NCBI GenBank assembly: GCA_900540305.1
Contig: UQFL01000006.1
Coordinates: forward strand, 1 to 61,115
DNA length: 61,115 nt
Direction: 5' to 3'
DNA from: an uncultured Oscillospiraceae bacterium
Lineage (GTDB): Bacteria; Bacillota; Clostridia; Oscillospirales; Acutalibacteraceae
The notes beneath the pieces are model-generated. The model saw only the letters and a program-made list of their open reading frames with translations, ran no database searches and had not been told where the DNA came from. Below are positions 6,493 to 15,152 of this stretch, one piece after another. Each line of letters opens with the position of its first letter. Within the stretch, counting starts at the first letter, position 1. The position numbers and the translations under genes were made by a program.

Positions 6493-7536
6493 ATGCTTAA
6501 ATTCAACGAAAACGGTCAGTTTAATATATTGATTATAGCTGACGCACAAGATACAGACTATCCTCAAAAGGAAACTCAGGACATTATCCGAAATTCCTTA
6601 AAGACAGCAAAGCCTGATTTAGTAATATTTCTTGGAGACAATATTGCCGGTGACTTTGACGGCGTTACACCTAAAAGGACGAAAGACGCCGTTGCAAAAC
6701 TTCTTGAGCCGATATGCGAAAAGAATATTCCGTTTGCGCTTGTTTTCGGAAATCACGACCACGAGGGTCTTATGAACAAATGCGGCTTTACAGAAATGCA
6801 GGCTAAAGAGTTTATACTCGAGGAATTTATGAGCTACAAAAACTGCCTTGCGGTAAAGGGTGAGCCGAAATGCTCAGCAAGTACATACAATCTCACTATA
6901 AAAGCCTCAAAAAGCGACAAAGATATTTTTAACCTTTGGCTTTTTGATTCGCAGGCATATGCAAAAGAGGGCGGTTACGGATATGTTTTGCCCGAGCAAA
7001 CTGAGTGGTACATAAAAACGAGTGAAAAGCTAAAAGCTGAAAACGGCGGAAATCCCCTGCCCTCATTTCTTTTTCAGCACATTCCCGTGCCCGAGGTTTA
7101 CAGGCTTGCAAAAAGGATTCCGATTTATCTGCCAAACTGTTTTTGGGGGCAGAGCAAACTTTACAGGGGCTTCTTTATGCCGAAAAATATAAGACAGGGA
7201 AAATTCAGAGAGGGACCCTGTTGCGCAAATGTTCGCCACAATCAGTTTGAAAGCTGGAAAAAGCAAGGCGATATTCTTTGCGCTTTTTTCGGTCACGACC
7301 ATCCGAACGATTATCTCGGCACGGTTGACGGTATAGACCTCTGCGCTGTTCCCGCCGCAGGATATTACAGCTACGGACATCACCACGGCGCACGAACTGT
7401 TACGATTTTTGAAAACGACATCAAGAATTACAGGACGGAAATTTTAACCGAAGAAAAACTGCTTTCATACCCCGTTTTGCCGAAATACAAACAGCGCCAC
7501 GGATATTATGAATATATGAAAAAGAAAAATAAATAA
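6493..7536 (+). CDS. Calcineurin-like metallophosphoesterase, soluble
   Basis: A 347-residue paralogue of the enzyme at 961-2082. It has the same N-terminus (MLKFNENGQFNI) and metal-binding blocks: IADAQD, FLGDN, FGNHDH, FQHIP and FGHDH, ending with a His-rich YSYGHHHGAR stretch. Unlike the paralogue it has no C-terminal membrane helix; it ends in a basic tail (KYKQRHGYYEYMKKKNK). No signal peptide is seen, so it is probably cytoplasmic. The gene is monocistronic between spo0A (divergent) and the Rnf operon (convergent). The substrate is not deducible; phosphodiester or phosphomonoester hydrolysis is the family activity. Confidence 0.8.
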   Translation: MLKFNENGQFNILIIADAQDTDYPQKETQDIIRNSLKTAKPDLVIFLGDNIAGDFDGVTPKRTKDAVAKLLEPICEKNIPFALVFGNHDHEGLMNKCGFTEMQAKEFILEEFMSYKNCLAVKGEPKCSASTYNLTIKASKSDKDIFNLWLFDSQAYAKEGGYGYVLPEQTEWYIKTSEKLKAENGGNPLPSFLFQHIPVPEVYRLAKRIPIYLPNCFWGQSKLYRGFFMPKNIRQGKFREGPCCANVRHNQFESWKKQGDILCAFFGHDHPNDYLGTVDGIDLCAVPAAGYYSYGHHHGARTVTIFENDIKNYRTEILTEEKLLSYPVLPKYKQRHGYYEYMKKKNK

Positions 7537-7541
7537 AAAGA

Positions 7542-7573
7542 ACCCCGATGTCACAATCAACTGACATCGGGGT
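7542..7573. terminator. Bidirectional intrinsic terminator
   Basis: A perfect 12-bp stem, ACCCCGATGTCA (7542-7553) with TGACATCGGGGT (7562-7573), is followed by GTTTTTT on the plus strand and by TTCTTTTTATTT on the minus strand. It ends both the 6493 gene and the long Rnf operon. Confidence 0.92.
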
Positions 7574-7585
7574 GTTTTTTATATT

Positions 7586-8092
7586 TTATTCACCGCTGTA
7601 TTTTTTCGCTTTTTCAACATAGTGGGCGGCGTTTTTGAGCATATTCTCAGCGTCCTCATCACTCAAAACTCCGACAGCCTTTGCAGGCACGCCCATAATG
7701 AGCGAATTATCGTGAAAGACCTTGTTTTCAGTAACAAGTGCCCCTGCGCCCACAAGGCAGTTTTTGCCGAGAACAGCGCCGTTCATAACTGTTGCGCTCA
7801 TACCGATAAGACTGCCGTCCCCTATTTCGCAACCGTGGATAACAGCATTGTGGCCGACAGTTACATTTTCACCTATTTTAACGGGATAACCCTTTGTGCA
7901 ATGAACAGTGCAGTTATCCTGAATGTTTGAATTTCTGCCAACGGTTATAGATTCATCGTCGCCCCTCATAACTGCGCCGAACCACACGGACGAGTTCTCG
8001 CCGAGAGTTACATCGCCTGCGATCACGGCATTTTCTGCTATAAAGCAAGCCTTTTCAGTATCGGGAGTTTTTGAATTGAAAGTTTTAATCAT
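7586..8092 (-). CDS. Gamma-class carbonic anhydrase-like hexapeptide protein
   Basis: The 168-residue protein is built of left-handed beta-helix hexapeptide repeats (ENAVIAGDVTLGENSSV and so on). It keeps the three zinc-ligand histidines of the gamma-CA/YrdA/PaaY family: H64 in NCTVHC, and H81 and H86 in VGHNAVIHGC. A C-terminal helix packs outside, as in the family. It is the last gene of the Rnf operon, overlapping the upstream gene by 8 bp. Many YrdA-like members have weak or no anhydrase activity, so CO2 hydration is likely but not certain. In Rnf-using anaerobes a link to CO2/bicarbonate supply is plausible inference. Confidence 0.85.
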   Translation of the reverse strand: MIKTFNSKTPDTEKACFIAENAVIAGDVTLGENSSVWFGAVMRGDDESITVGRNSNIQDNCTVHCTKGYPVKIGENVTVGHNAVIHGCEIGDGSLIGMSATVMNGAVLGKNCLVGAGALVTENKVFHDNSLIMGVPAKAVGVLSDEDAENMLKNAAHYVEKAKKYSGE

Positions 8093-8588
8093 TTTTTACA
8101 CCGACCGTTCTTGAAATAACTATATTACTTAATATTCCTATTACAACGCCCGTAACTGCGCCTGAAACGAGCAGGACGGGCAGATAATAAACTATTCTGT
8201 ATGTTCCCATAACTGCGCCCGCAACGGCAATTTGCCCGATATTGTGAGCTATTGCGCCGAGAACGGAAACACCTGTTACTGACAGCTTTTTACATTTTTT
8301 GGCAAGCGCCATAACGGCAAAGGAAAGTATTCCCCCTGCAAGGCTGTAAATAAGCGTTGAAACTCCGCCGAAAGTGAGCCCTGAAAGCACGATTCTTACA
8401 ACGGAGATAAAAAACGCATCCCTTTCGGACAAAATATACATCGCCGTTACCACAACTATATTTGCAAGCCCGAGTTTAATACCCTGTATTCCTATATTGA
8501 ACGGCACAAGGCTTTCAAGATAGGAAAACACAAACGCAAGTGCAATGAACATTGCAAACAGGGCGATTCTTTTAGTCTTTTTCATCAA
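8085..8588 (-). CDS. Gx transporter / heptaprenyl diphosphate synthase component I-like membrane protein
   Basis: The 167-residue integral membrane protein has five or six helices and matches the PF07456 group by its features: FSYLESLVPFN near the N-terminus, GIKLGLANIVVV, and the GLTFGGVSTLIYSLAGG block. Despite the historical synthase name, the group is now usually annotated as S-component-like transporters. It commonly sits next to the NusG-II protein, as here, where the two genes overlap by 4 bp. Its job in an Rnf operon is not established; a role in quinone, flavin or prenyl precursor handling would be speculation. Confidence 0.8.
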   Translation of the reverse strand: MMKKTKRIALFAMFIALAFVFSYLESLVPFNIGIQGIKLGLANIVVVTAMYILSERDAFFISVVRIVLSGLTFGGVSTLIYSLAGGILSFAVMALAKKCKKLSVTGVSVLGAIAHNIGQIAVAGAVMGTYRIVYYLPVLLVSGAVTGVVIGILSNIVISRTVGVKND

Positions 8589-8974
8589 CGCACCACCCCG
8601 TCAAGTTCATATTCTTCTGCGCCCTCAACAGTAATTATAACTTTATTAGGCAGGCAGATTATACTTTCGGACGGTTTGCTTATGGGCGAATGGCTTTTGC
8701 ACACACCATCGGGGCAATCGGCATCAGACATCCACGCCTCACCGTCTTTTATTTCAACAACATTAACCGTTTTTCCGTCTGCTTTAACCTCATAAACGGT
8801 ATCCTCATAAAGGCTTAAAACGGCAACGCTTTGCCCGTTTACCTCTATATTTACATATTCGCCCTGACCGCTTTGATTTGAGAACAGCTGAAATGCGCCG
8901 TACATAACGGCGGCAGCCGCAAGAACACAGACAAGAAGAATTATATCGCCTTTTTTAATAAAACCTTTTTTCAC
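8585..8974 (-). CDS. NusG domain II-containing protein, membrane-anchored
   Basis: A 129-residue protein with one N-terminal membrane helix (about residues 10-29) and an extracytoplasmic beta domain of the NusG_II/DUF1312 type. The family's conserved cysteine motif CPDGVC is at about residues 89-94, within SDADCPDGVCKSHSPIS, followed by IICLPNKVIITV. Despite the name it is not a transcription factor. It overlaps apbE and the Gx gene by 4 bp each, showing tight translational coupling. The family is frequently found with ApbE and Rnf genes, so a role in assembly or flavinylation of the complex is a reasonable inference. Confidence 0.85.
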   Translation of the reverse strand: MKKGFIKKGDIILLVCVLAAAAVMYGAFQLFSNQSGQGEYVNIEVNGQSVAVLSLYEDTVYEVKADGKTVNVVEIKDGEAWMSDADCPDGVCKSHSPISKPSESIICLPNKVIITVEGAEEYELDGVVR

Positions 8975-10011
8975 TGATTTACAAACTCCGTATAGCCTGG
9001 GGAACAGGTAGTTTTTCCGTTTTTATCAAGCCAGACAGCCTCTGTGCCCTCAAAATTTTCTATAAATTTAAGGCCGTCCTCAACGGACATATTGAACAGC
9101 GCAGTTGAAAGAGTATCCGCAAGCGCCGAATTTTCACAAATTACTGTAACTGAAGTTACATATTCGGACGGCATAAGCGTTTCGGGATTGATAATGTGGC
9201 AGTAATTTTTGCCGTTTACGGTAAAATATCTTTGATAATCTCCGCTTGTTACGACACTTTGACCGTTTGAAACAGAAAGCACATTGAGATAACCGCCGTT
9301 AGGATTTTCTACGCCGATTGAAAAAGGAGTTTTGCCGTCCTCATATTTAAAGCCGACGGTTTTTATGTTGCCGCCGAGATTTATTACGGCACTGCTCCAT
9401 ATTCCGTTTTCCGTTATGAAATCGGCAATTTTATCGCACACAAAGCCTTTTGCTATTGCGCCCACATTGAGCGACATTTCAGAATCGGCAAAAAACACCG
9501 TGCTGTTTTCCTCATCAATAACCAAATCGTCAATATCGCAATGCTCTGCCTTTTGGGAAAGCACTTTTGAATCAGGAAGAGCGGCGTTCTCGGGATTTTC
9601 TGATGCCGCTTCCATTGCAGTATGCCATTCACCAAGCACACTGCCCATTGCAATATTGACCATTCCGCCACTTAATTCATACGCCTCTTTACCCCACAAA
9701 AGAAGTTCTATAATACGCTCGTCCGCCTTTATAGGGGCTTTTGCGGCGTTTTCGTTGATATATTTAAGATTTATAACATCTTCGTAGGAATTATAAATAT
9801 CAAAAAGCTTTGAATACAGAGAAAGTTCGTCATAAACGGCGGAAAAATGCTCATTGAACATTTCCTGAGAACTATCATAAGCCGAAACAGACGATGCCGT
9901 ATCAAACAAATCGAGGAAATCTTTTTTATACATTTCGCTTTTTTGCTGAGAACAAGCGCAAAGCGAAAACAAAATAACAAGGGAGAGAATTAACGAAACA
10001 GTCTTTTTCAA
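8971..10011 (-). CDS. apbE: FAD:protein FMN transferase ApbE (lipoprotein)
   Basis: The 346-residue protein has a lipoprotein signal peptide with the lipidation cysteine at residue 20 (SLCAC) and an ApbE domain: DLFDTASSVSAYD, SGGMVNIAMGSVLGEWH, LNVGAIAKGFVCDKIA, INLGGNIKTVG, and the DTLSTALFNMS block near the end. ApbE transfers FMN from FAD to a Thr or Ser in DxxSGAT-type motifs of membrane proteins. RnfG and RnfD in the same operon carry such motifs, so they are the probable substrates. It lies 17 bp after rnfB. The function is well supported by family and context. Confidence 0.95.
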   Translation of the reverse strand: MKKTVSLILSLVILFSLCACSQQKSEMYKKDFLDLFDTASSVSAYDSSQEMFNEHFSAVYDELSLYSKLFDIYNSYEDVINLKYINENAAKAPIKADERIIELLLWGKEAYELSGGMVNIAMGSVLGEWHTAMEAASENPENAALPDSKVLSQKAEHCDIDDLVIDEENSTVFFADSEMSLNVGAIAKGFVCDKIADFITENGIWSSAVINLGGNIKTVGFKYEDGKTPFSIGVENPNGGYLNVLSVSNGQSVVTSGDYQRYFTVNGKNYCHIINPETLMPSEYVTSVTVICENSALADTLSTALFNMSVEDGLKFIENFEGTEAVWLDKNGKTTCSPGYTEFVNQ

Positions 10012-10028
10012 ATTCTCTCCCCCTTTTA

Positions 10029-10829
10029 TTAATTATATTTTCTTATTACTTTTGACGGGCATTTCTGCGCACAGATACCGCACGCAGTACATTTTTCATA
10101 ATCTATTTTAGCAATATTGTTTGTAACCTTGATTGCTCCGCTCGGGCAGTTTCTTTCACAGATACCGCAGCCAATACAACCCGCCTGACAGTTAACCTTA
10201 ACAATTTTGCCCTTTTGCTGATTAAGGCACTGAACACGATATACGGACGAATAAGGCACAACCTCGATAAGATTTTGCGGACACGCTTTTACGCATTTTC
10301 CGCACGCAACGCACAAATCAGGCTCTACAACCGCTTTGCCGTTTATAATTCTTATCGCCTTGCTGTCGCACACTTCAACACAGCTGCCGTAGCCCATACA
10401 ACCATAACGGCAGGACATATCGCCTCTGCCGAGAGCGGCTTTGACAGCTTTACAGGTTTTTGTTCCGTAATAATTATATGTCTGAGTACGCTTGTCGCAG
10501 GTACCCGAACATCTTACAAAAGCAACCTGCTTTACAAATTCGCCTGCTTCAACGCCCATAATAGCGGCGATTTCATCAGCGCCCTTCTGTCCTGCCGAGG
10601 GGCAGGCTGTTACGGGAGCCTCACCGCTTGCGATGGCTTTTGCCAAAGCGTCGCAACCTGCGTAACCGCACGCACCGCAGTTATTTCCTGCAAGACATTC
10701 TCTTATTTTTACAACTCTTTCGTCAACATCAACATGGAAAATCTTTTCCGCAATGCTGAGCACGATTGCTATTATAAGACCGACAGCGGCAACTACCGCC
10801 GTGGCAATAATAATACTCTTAAAATCCAT
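10029..10829 (-). CDS. rnfB: Rnf complex subunit RnfB, multi-iron-sulfur protein
   Basis: 266 residues. An N-terminal membrane anchor (about 6-27) is followed by the RnfB-type [4Fe-4S] site (C51, C54, C59, C76 in CGACGYAGC and ACPSAG). Four further cysteine-rich sites follow: C140/144/150/154, C173/176/179/183, C218/221/224/228 (CIGCGICERNCP) and C247/250/253/257 (CTACGICAQKCP). RnfB is the probable entry point for ferredoxin electrons. Clostridial RnfB proteins typically have more ferredoxin-like clusters than proteobacterial ones, as seen here. It is 12 bp after rnfA and precedes apbE. Long ORFs on the opposite strand are shadows. Confidence 0.96.
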   Translation of the reverse strand: MDFKSIIIATAVVAAVGLIIAIVLSIAEKIFHVDVDERVVKIRECLAGNNCGACGYAGCDALAKAIASGEAPVTACPSAGQKGADEIAAIMGVEAGEFVKQVAFVRCSGTCDKRTQTYNYYGTKTCKAVKAALGRGDMSCRYGCMGYGSCVEVCDSKAIRIINGKAVVEPDLCVACGKCVKACPQNLIEVVPYSSVYRVQCLNQQKGKIVKVNCQAGCIGCGICERNCPSGAIKVTNNIAKIDYEKCTACGICAQKCPSKVIRKYN

Positions 10830-10841
10830 AGCCGTACCTCC

Positions 10842-11420
10842 TTACGCAAGCGTGTTGAAGCCGTAAAACGCTATCGCCATAAGGCAGGCGGTAAGAAGTA
10901 CGGACGGTGTTCCCTTGAATGCTTTTGGGAAATCATTGTTTTCCGTTTTTTCACGAATACCAGCCATAATGATTATGGCAAGTGCAAATCCGCAAGCCGT
11001 GCCGAAGCCTGTTACAACAGATGTTATGAAATTATTCTGGTCCTGAACATTTGTGAGAGCAACACCGAGAACGGCACAGTTTGTTGTTATAAGCGGAAGA
11101 TAAACGCCGAGCGCCTCGTGAAGTTTTGGTATGAACTTTTTGAGGAAAAGCTCTATAAACTGAACGAGTGCGGCGATTACGAGAATAAAGATAATAGTAT
11201 TTAAATATTCAATACCGAGTTTCTGAATAATTCCCGTATAAAGCAGATTTGTTACGGCGCTTGCGATTGTTATTACGAAAATAACTGCGCCGCCCATTCC
11301 TGCCGCTGTTTTAACATTTCTTGAAACGCCGAGGAAAGGACAGATACCGAGGAACTGGCTCAATACAACATTATTGATAAGTGCTGTTGTCAGGAGCACT
11401 AAAAACAAAGTTTTAACCAT
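10842..11420 (-). CDS. rnfA: Rnf complex membrane subunit RnfA
   Basis: 192 residues with six membrane helices, typical of RnfA. Visible family segments include NNVVLSQFLGICPFLGVS at the N-terminus and TTNCAVLGVAL in the middle. Together with RnfE it forms the ion-translocating core, with a [2Fe-2S] cluster between the two subunits ligated by the half-membrane cysteines (GICPFLG and TNCAVLG here). Its start overlaps the rnfE stop by one base (TAATG), showing translational coupling. Confidence 0.96.
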   Translation of the reverse strand: MVKTLFLVLLTTALINNVVLSQFLGICPFLGVSRNVKTAAGMGGAVIFVITIASAVTNLLYTGIIQKLGIEYLNTIIFILVIAALVQFIELFLKKFIPKLHEALGVYLPLITTNCAVLGVALTNVQDQNNFITSVVTGFGTACGFALAIIIMAGIREKTENNDFPKAFKGTPSVLLTACLMAIAFYGFNTLA

Positions 11421-12100
11421 TATTTTGTACCCTCCGTTCTGCCGTTACAGGAAAGGCTGCAATTCAGGCAATCGCCCTTGCAGGCATCCTCTTTAACATG
11501 GCGGTTTGCGCCCTTAACGCCGAGCTTATTCTGAAGTGCGCAGAGAAACGCAAGAACAAGAAACGCACCCGGTGCAAGAACGAAGATTGAAACACCCTCA
11601 TAGCTTTCGGGCATAACCTGAAAACCGAAAATTGTGCCGGAACCGATAAGCTCACGCACGATACCGATTGAGGTAAGACCGATTGTGAAACCGAGACCCA
11701 TTCCGATACCGTCAAAAATTGAGGGGATTACCTTATTTTTTGAAGCAAAGCTTTCCGCTCTGCCGAGGATTATACAGTTTACAACTATAAGCGGAATATA
11801 AATTCCGAGAGATTCATAAAGCGAAGTTACATAGGCGTGAAGAAGCATTTCAACAATCGTTACGAAAGAAGCAACGACAATGATATAAGCAGGCATTCTT
11901 ACGCCGTTTGGAATAACTTTTCTTAAAAGAGAAATCATAAGATTGCTCATTACAAGCACAACCGTTGTTGCAAGACCCATACCGATGCCGTTAGTTGCGG
12001 AAGTTGTTACCGCAAGCGTGGGGCACATACCGAGCATAAGCACGAAGGTGGGGTTTTCGGTTATAATGCCGTTTTTAAGTCTTTCAATAGCAGATTTCAA
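11420..12100 (-). CDS. rnfE: Rnf complex membrane subunit RnfE
   Basis: 226 residues with six membrane helices, homologous to RnfA: LMLGMCPTLAVTTSATNG at the N-terminus and VVNCIILGRAE at the second half-helix, each carrying the predicted [2Fe-2S] cysteine. The C-terminal tail is cysteine-rich (CKGDCLNCSLSC), longer than the minimal RnfE; such tails are common in clostridial homologues, and whether this one binds a metal is unknown. It lies 3 bp after rnfG. Confidence 0.95.
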   Translation of the reverse strand: MKSAIERLKNGIITENPTFVLMLGMCPTLAVTTSATNGIGMGLATTVVLVMSNLMISLLRKVIPNGVRMPAYIIVVASFVTIVEMLLHAYVTSLYESLGIYIPLIVVNCIILGRAESFASKNKVIPSIFDGIGMGLGFTIGLTSIGIVRELIGSGTIFGFQVMPESYEGVSIFVLAPGAFLVLAFLCALQNKLGVKGANRHVKEDACKGDCLNCSLSCNGRTEGTK

Positions 12101-12103
12101 AAC

Positions 12104-12721
12104 TTACCCCTCCTTTAAACAATGATTATAAAACGCAAGCGCACTGTTTACCGCCTCTGTAACAGCGTTTGTTGTAATAGTTGCGCCGCTGATTGCGTCA
12201 ATCTGTGTATCTGTCTGAGCTGTGCCTTTTACATATTCAAGCTTATCGGCCGATTTGCCTTCAAACTGCGAGGTGAAATCATCCTCTGCGCACTTTGCGC
12301 CGAGACCTGCCGTTTCACTGTGTGAAAGAACCGAAAAACCTGTAATACTGTTTGTTTCGCAGGAAATGCCGACTGCAACCTGAATATCGCCGCCGTAACC
12401 GCTCGGCGAAGTTGCCGACATAACATAACCTACCACATTGCCGCTTTCATCCGTTGCGGCAAGCACATCGTTTACGGAACAGGCGGAAAGATTTTCAGCA
12501 TCAAGCGCCGCCTGCGCCTCACCGAGAAGAATATCGGTGTTATCAATCGTTTTAAACTCTACGCCCTCATAAACTGCGTTATAAGCGTCAAGCCTTGCCT
12601 GCTCCTCTGCCTTGGCAATGGGAGCCTTTGTTATCTCGTTTACGGAAGCGAGCGCTAGACCTGCAACAAGGGTTATAAGCAAAAGAGCAATACAGTTTTT
12701 AAAGAATTTTGACTTTGCCAC
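12104..12721 (-). CDS. rnfG: Rnf complex flavoprotein subunit RnfG
   Basis: 205 residues: an N-terminal membrane helix (about 10-27) and an extracytoplasmic FMN-binding domain. The flavinylation motif DAISGAT is at 175-181, making Thr181 the predicted covalent FMN site for ApbE, encoded in the same operon. The GYGGDIQVAVGIS and SHSETAGLGAK segments are typical of RnfG/NqrC. It is 3 bp after rnfD. The length matches the family. Confidence 0.96.
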   Translation of the reverse strand: MAKSKFFKNCIALLLITLVAGLALASVNEITKAPIAKAEEQARLDAYNAVYEGVEFKTIDNTDILLGEAQAALDAENLSACSVNDVLAATDESGNVVGYVMSATSPSGYGGDIQVAVGISCETNSITGFSVLSHSETAGLGAKCAEDDFTSQFEGKSADKLEYVKGTAQTDTQIDAISGATITTNAVTEAVNSALAFYNHCLKEG

Positions 12722-12724
12722 TGC

Positions 12725-13663
12725 TTACACCCCTTCCTTTTTCTTCATTCCGAAAGGTTTCGGAACAGATATTTTTTCAATGAGCGGAACAACAAGGTTG
12801 CTGATGATAATAGCGTATGAAACGCCCTCTGCGCTTGAGCCGAGGACACGGAAAACGGCTGTTAAAAAGCCTATCAAAAGCGCATAGATTATCTGACCGC
12901 CCTTTGTAATCGGGCTTGTTGTGTAATCCGTTGCCATAAATACAGCGCCCGCCATAAGTCCGCCTGTCAAAAGATGACCGAGCATATATTCCCATGTGGG
13001 AACAACACCGGTTGAAGCAAAACTGAATATGAAAACGAACACCATTGTTGAAAGTATGTAAACGGCAGGAATTCTGATTGAAATAACCTTTCTTACGAGA
13101 AGATAAACCAAACCGATAAGAATTGCTACGCAGGATACCTCGCCGATACAGCCGCTCTTATATCCTATAAACGCATCAAGAAGATCAACACTGCCGCCTG
13201 ATTTGAGTACTGCGAGCGGAGTTGCGGAAGAAACGCCGTCCACGGAGAAATCCGTCATTCTTGAAGCGAAAGAGATAAGCAAGAAGCAACGAGCCGCAAG
13301 TGCGGGGTTTACTATATTCTGGCCTATTCCGCCGAAAAGCATTTTAACAATAACTATTGCAAATACGCCGCCGATTGCAGGCACCCACCATGCAATATTG
13401 GGTGGCATATTGAGCGCAAGAATAAGACCCGTTACAACTGCGCTGAAATCAAAAACGGTTATGGGTTTCTTTACTATAAGCTCAAAAACCGCCTCTGAAA
13501 CAACACAGCTTAATACGCTTGAAATGATGACAAACAGTGCGTTGAGGCCGAAATGCCACACACCGAAAGCGAGTGTTGGCACAAGCGCAATGCACACATC
13601 TATCATAATTTTACGAGTTGAACTTTTATCCCTTATATGAGGGGACACAGAAACATTATACAT
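12725..13663 (-). CDS. rnfD: Rnf complex membrane subunit RnfD
   Basis: 312 residues, multi-pass membrane protein of the NqrB/RnfD family. The N-terminus SPHIRDKSSTRKIMIDV is highly characteristic, and GGIGQNIVNPALAARCFLL precedes the flavinylation motif DGVSSAT (142-148), predicting FMN on Thr148. The motif has SSAT in place of the commoner SGAT, within the tolerance known for this site. It is 11 bp after rnfC. RnfD carries covalent FMN and probably riboflavin in characterised homologues. Confidence 0.96.
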   Translation of the reverse strand: MYNVSVSPHIRDKSSTRKIMIDVCIALVPTLAFGVWHFGLNALFVIISSVLSCVVSEAVFELIVKKPITVFDFSAVVTGLILALNMPPNIAWWVPAIGGVFAIVIVKMLFGGIGQNIVNPALAARCFLLISFASRMTDFSVDGVSSATPLAVLKSGGSVDLLDAFIGYKSGCIGEVSCVAILIGLVYLLVRKVISIRIPAVYILSTMVFVFIFSFASTGVVPTWEYMLGHLLTGGLMAGAVFMATDYTTSPITKGGQIIYALLIGFLTAVFRVLGSSAEGVSYAIIISNLVVPLIEKISVPKPFGMKKKEGV

Positions 13664-13674
13664 ATTCGCCCTCC

Positions 13675-14997
13675 TTACTTTGCCGCCTTGCTTGCCCTAA
13701 CCTGAGCCTTGGCAAGCTTAAATGACTGTGTGAGCGGTCTTTTTGCGGGGCATACATATGTACAGCATCCGCATTCAATACATTCCATTCCGCCGAGTTT
13801 TTCAAAGCGCTCGAAATCTTCGCCTTTTACACTTGCCGCCATAAGCTGGGGCACAAGATTTTCGGGGCAGACGCCAACGCACTTTCCGCAGTGTATGCAA
13901 GCCGTTGTTTTCATCTGCTCAACATCATCCTTTGTGAGCGCAAGAACGGAAGAAAATGTTTTTGTTACGGGGAAATCAAGACCAGAAAGAGCAAAGCCCA
14001 TCATAGGTCCGCCCGATATTATTTTTTCGGTGTTTTCTTTAAGTCCGCCGCATTTCTCTACTACGAAAGAAGCAGGCGTACCGAGAAGAACATCGGCATT
14101 GCAGGGTTTATTTGCACCGTCGCCTGTGATAGTTACAACACGGTGAATAAGCGGTTTATTTTCGCATACCGCCTCAAAAATAGCGTATGCCGTAGCCGTA
14201 TTAAGAACTACAACTCCTGCGTCGGCAGGCAGCATATGGGAATTAATTTTTCTGCCCGTAACGCTTGCAATAAGCCGTCTCTCACCGCCCTGAGGATATT
14301 TTGTTTTGAGCGGCATAACGCTTATTTTATCAGTGTTTTTGCACTGCTGTTCGAACGCCTTAATTGCATCGGGCTTATTATCCTCAATGGCAATAACAGC
14401 TTTTGCGTTTTTGAAAAGCCTGAGCGCTATTGAAACGCCCATAATAATATTGCCTGTTTCTTCAAGCATAAGCCTGTAATCCGATGTGAGATAAGGCTCG
14501 CACTCTGCACCGTTGATTATTAAATAATCAATATTTTCAGCATTCTTGGGTGCAAGCTTAACGCCTGTGGGGAAACCTGCGCCGCCCATTCCTACTATAC
14601 CGTTTTCGGAAATAAGAGCAGCAAGTTCGCCGTCAGGGATTTCATTGGGATTTCTCGCCTCGCCGAAGCCTTCAACGCACTCGTTTTCAAAATCGTTTTC
14701 AACAACGATACAGTCTGAAACTCCGCCTGTAATTGTGGGGCGCTGTTCAATCGCCTTAACTTTACCTGAAACCGAGCTGTAAACAGGGCTTGAAATAAAA
14801 GACGGCGCACTGCCGATTTTCATTCCCTTGAGCACTCTGTCGCCCACCTTAACAGTGGGTACGGCAGGCGCGCCTATATGCTGGCTCATAGGAAATACCA
14901 TTACCTCGGCAGCTTCTATTTTTACTATTTTTTCATTTGCGGAATACTTTTTCCCATCAAAAGGGTGTATTCCCGATTTAAAAGGCACTTTTTTCAT
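13675..14997 (-). CDS. rnfC: Rnf complex NADH-binding subunit RnfC
   Basis: 440 residues from the ATG at 14997, chosen because AAGGAGTG precedes it and homology (VPFKSGIHPFDGKKYS) starts there; an in-frame extension to 15048 crosses the promoter and is rejected. It contains a Rossmann-like GMGGAGFPTGVKL block (the FMN/NADH region of the NuoF-like fold), NGAECEPYLTSDYRLMLE, and two C-terminal [4Fe-4S] sites (CIHCGKCVGVCP and CIECGCCTYVCP). It is first in the operon, directly behind a strong promoter. Confidence 0.96.
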   Translation of the reverse strand: MKKVPFKSGIHPFDGKKYSANEKIVKIEAAEVMVFPMSQHIGAPAVPTVKVGDRVLKGMKIGSAPSFISSPVYSSVSGKVKAIEQRPTITGGVSDCIVVENDFENECVEGFGEARNPNEIPDGELAALISENGIVGMGGAGFPTGVKLAPKNAENIDYLIINGAECEPYLTSDYRLMLEETGNIIMGVSIALRLFKNAKAVIAIEDNKPDAIKAFEQQCKNTDKISVMPLKTKYPQGGERRLIASVTGRKINSHMLPADAGVVVLNTATAYAIFEAVCENKPLIHRVVTITGDGANKPCNADVLLGTPASFVVEKCGGLKENTEKIISGGPMMGFALSGLDFPVTKTFSSVLALTKDDVEQMKTTACIHCGKCVGVCPENLVPQLMAASVKGEDFERFEKLGGMECIECGCCTYVCPAKRPLTQSFKLAKAQVRASKAAK

Positions 14998-15019
14998 ATT
15001 AAGACACTCCTTAAATTGC

Positions 15020-15048
15020 ATTTTACCACAAAACCGAACCTCTTTCAA
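15020..15048 (-). promoter_or_regulatory. Sigma-A-type promoter of the rnf operon
   Basis: On the minus strand TTGAAA (15048-15043), a 17-bp spacer and TAAAAT (15025-15020) give a start near 15013, leaving a leader of only about 16 bases that holds AAGGAG. There is no room for a riboswitch. Confidence 0.8.
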
Positions 15049-15097
15049 CCGAGTTTTTGTGAAAAAAGCATAAGAAAATCAACCGTTTTTAAAAGAA

Positions 15098-15127
15098 AAA
15101 AGGCTTTTGTTTAACAAAAAGCCTTTT
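15098..15127 (-). terminator. Intrinsic terminator of the 15153-15605 lipoprotein gene
   Basis: Near-perfect arms AAAAGGCTTTTGTT and AACAAAAAGCCTTTT, with a U-rich run (TTTTTTCTTTT) after the stem on the minus strand. It insulates rnfC from the upstream lipoprotein gene. Confidence 0.85.
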
Positions 15128-15152
15128 ATGCATCGTTATAAAATTGTCACAC

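Noticed and set aside
10215..11204. 329-residue plus-strand ORF
   Set aside because: It is antisense to rnfB and rnfA, which have clear motifs; no ribosome site or family resemblance.
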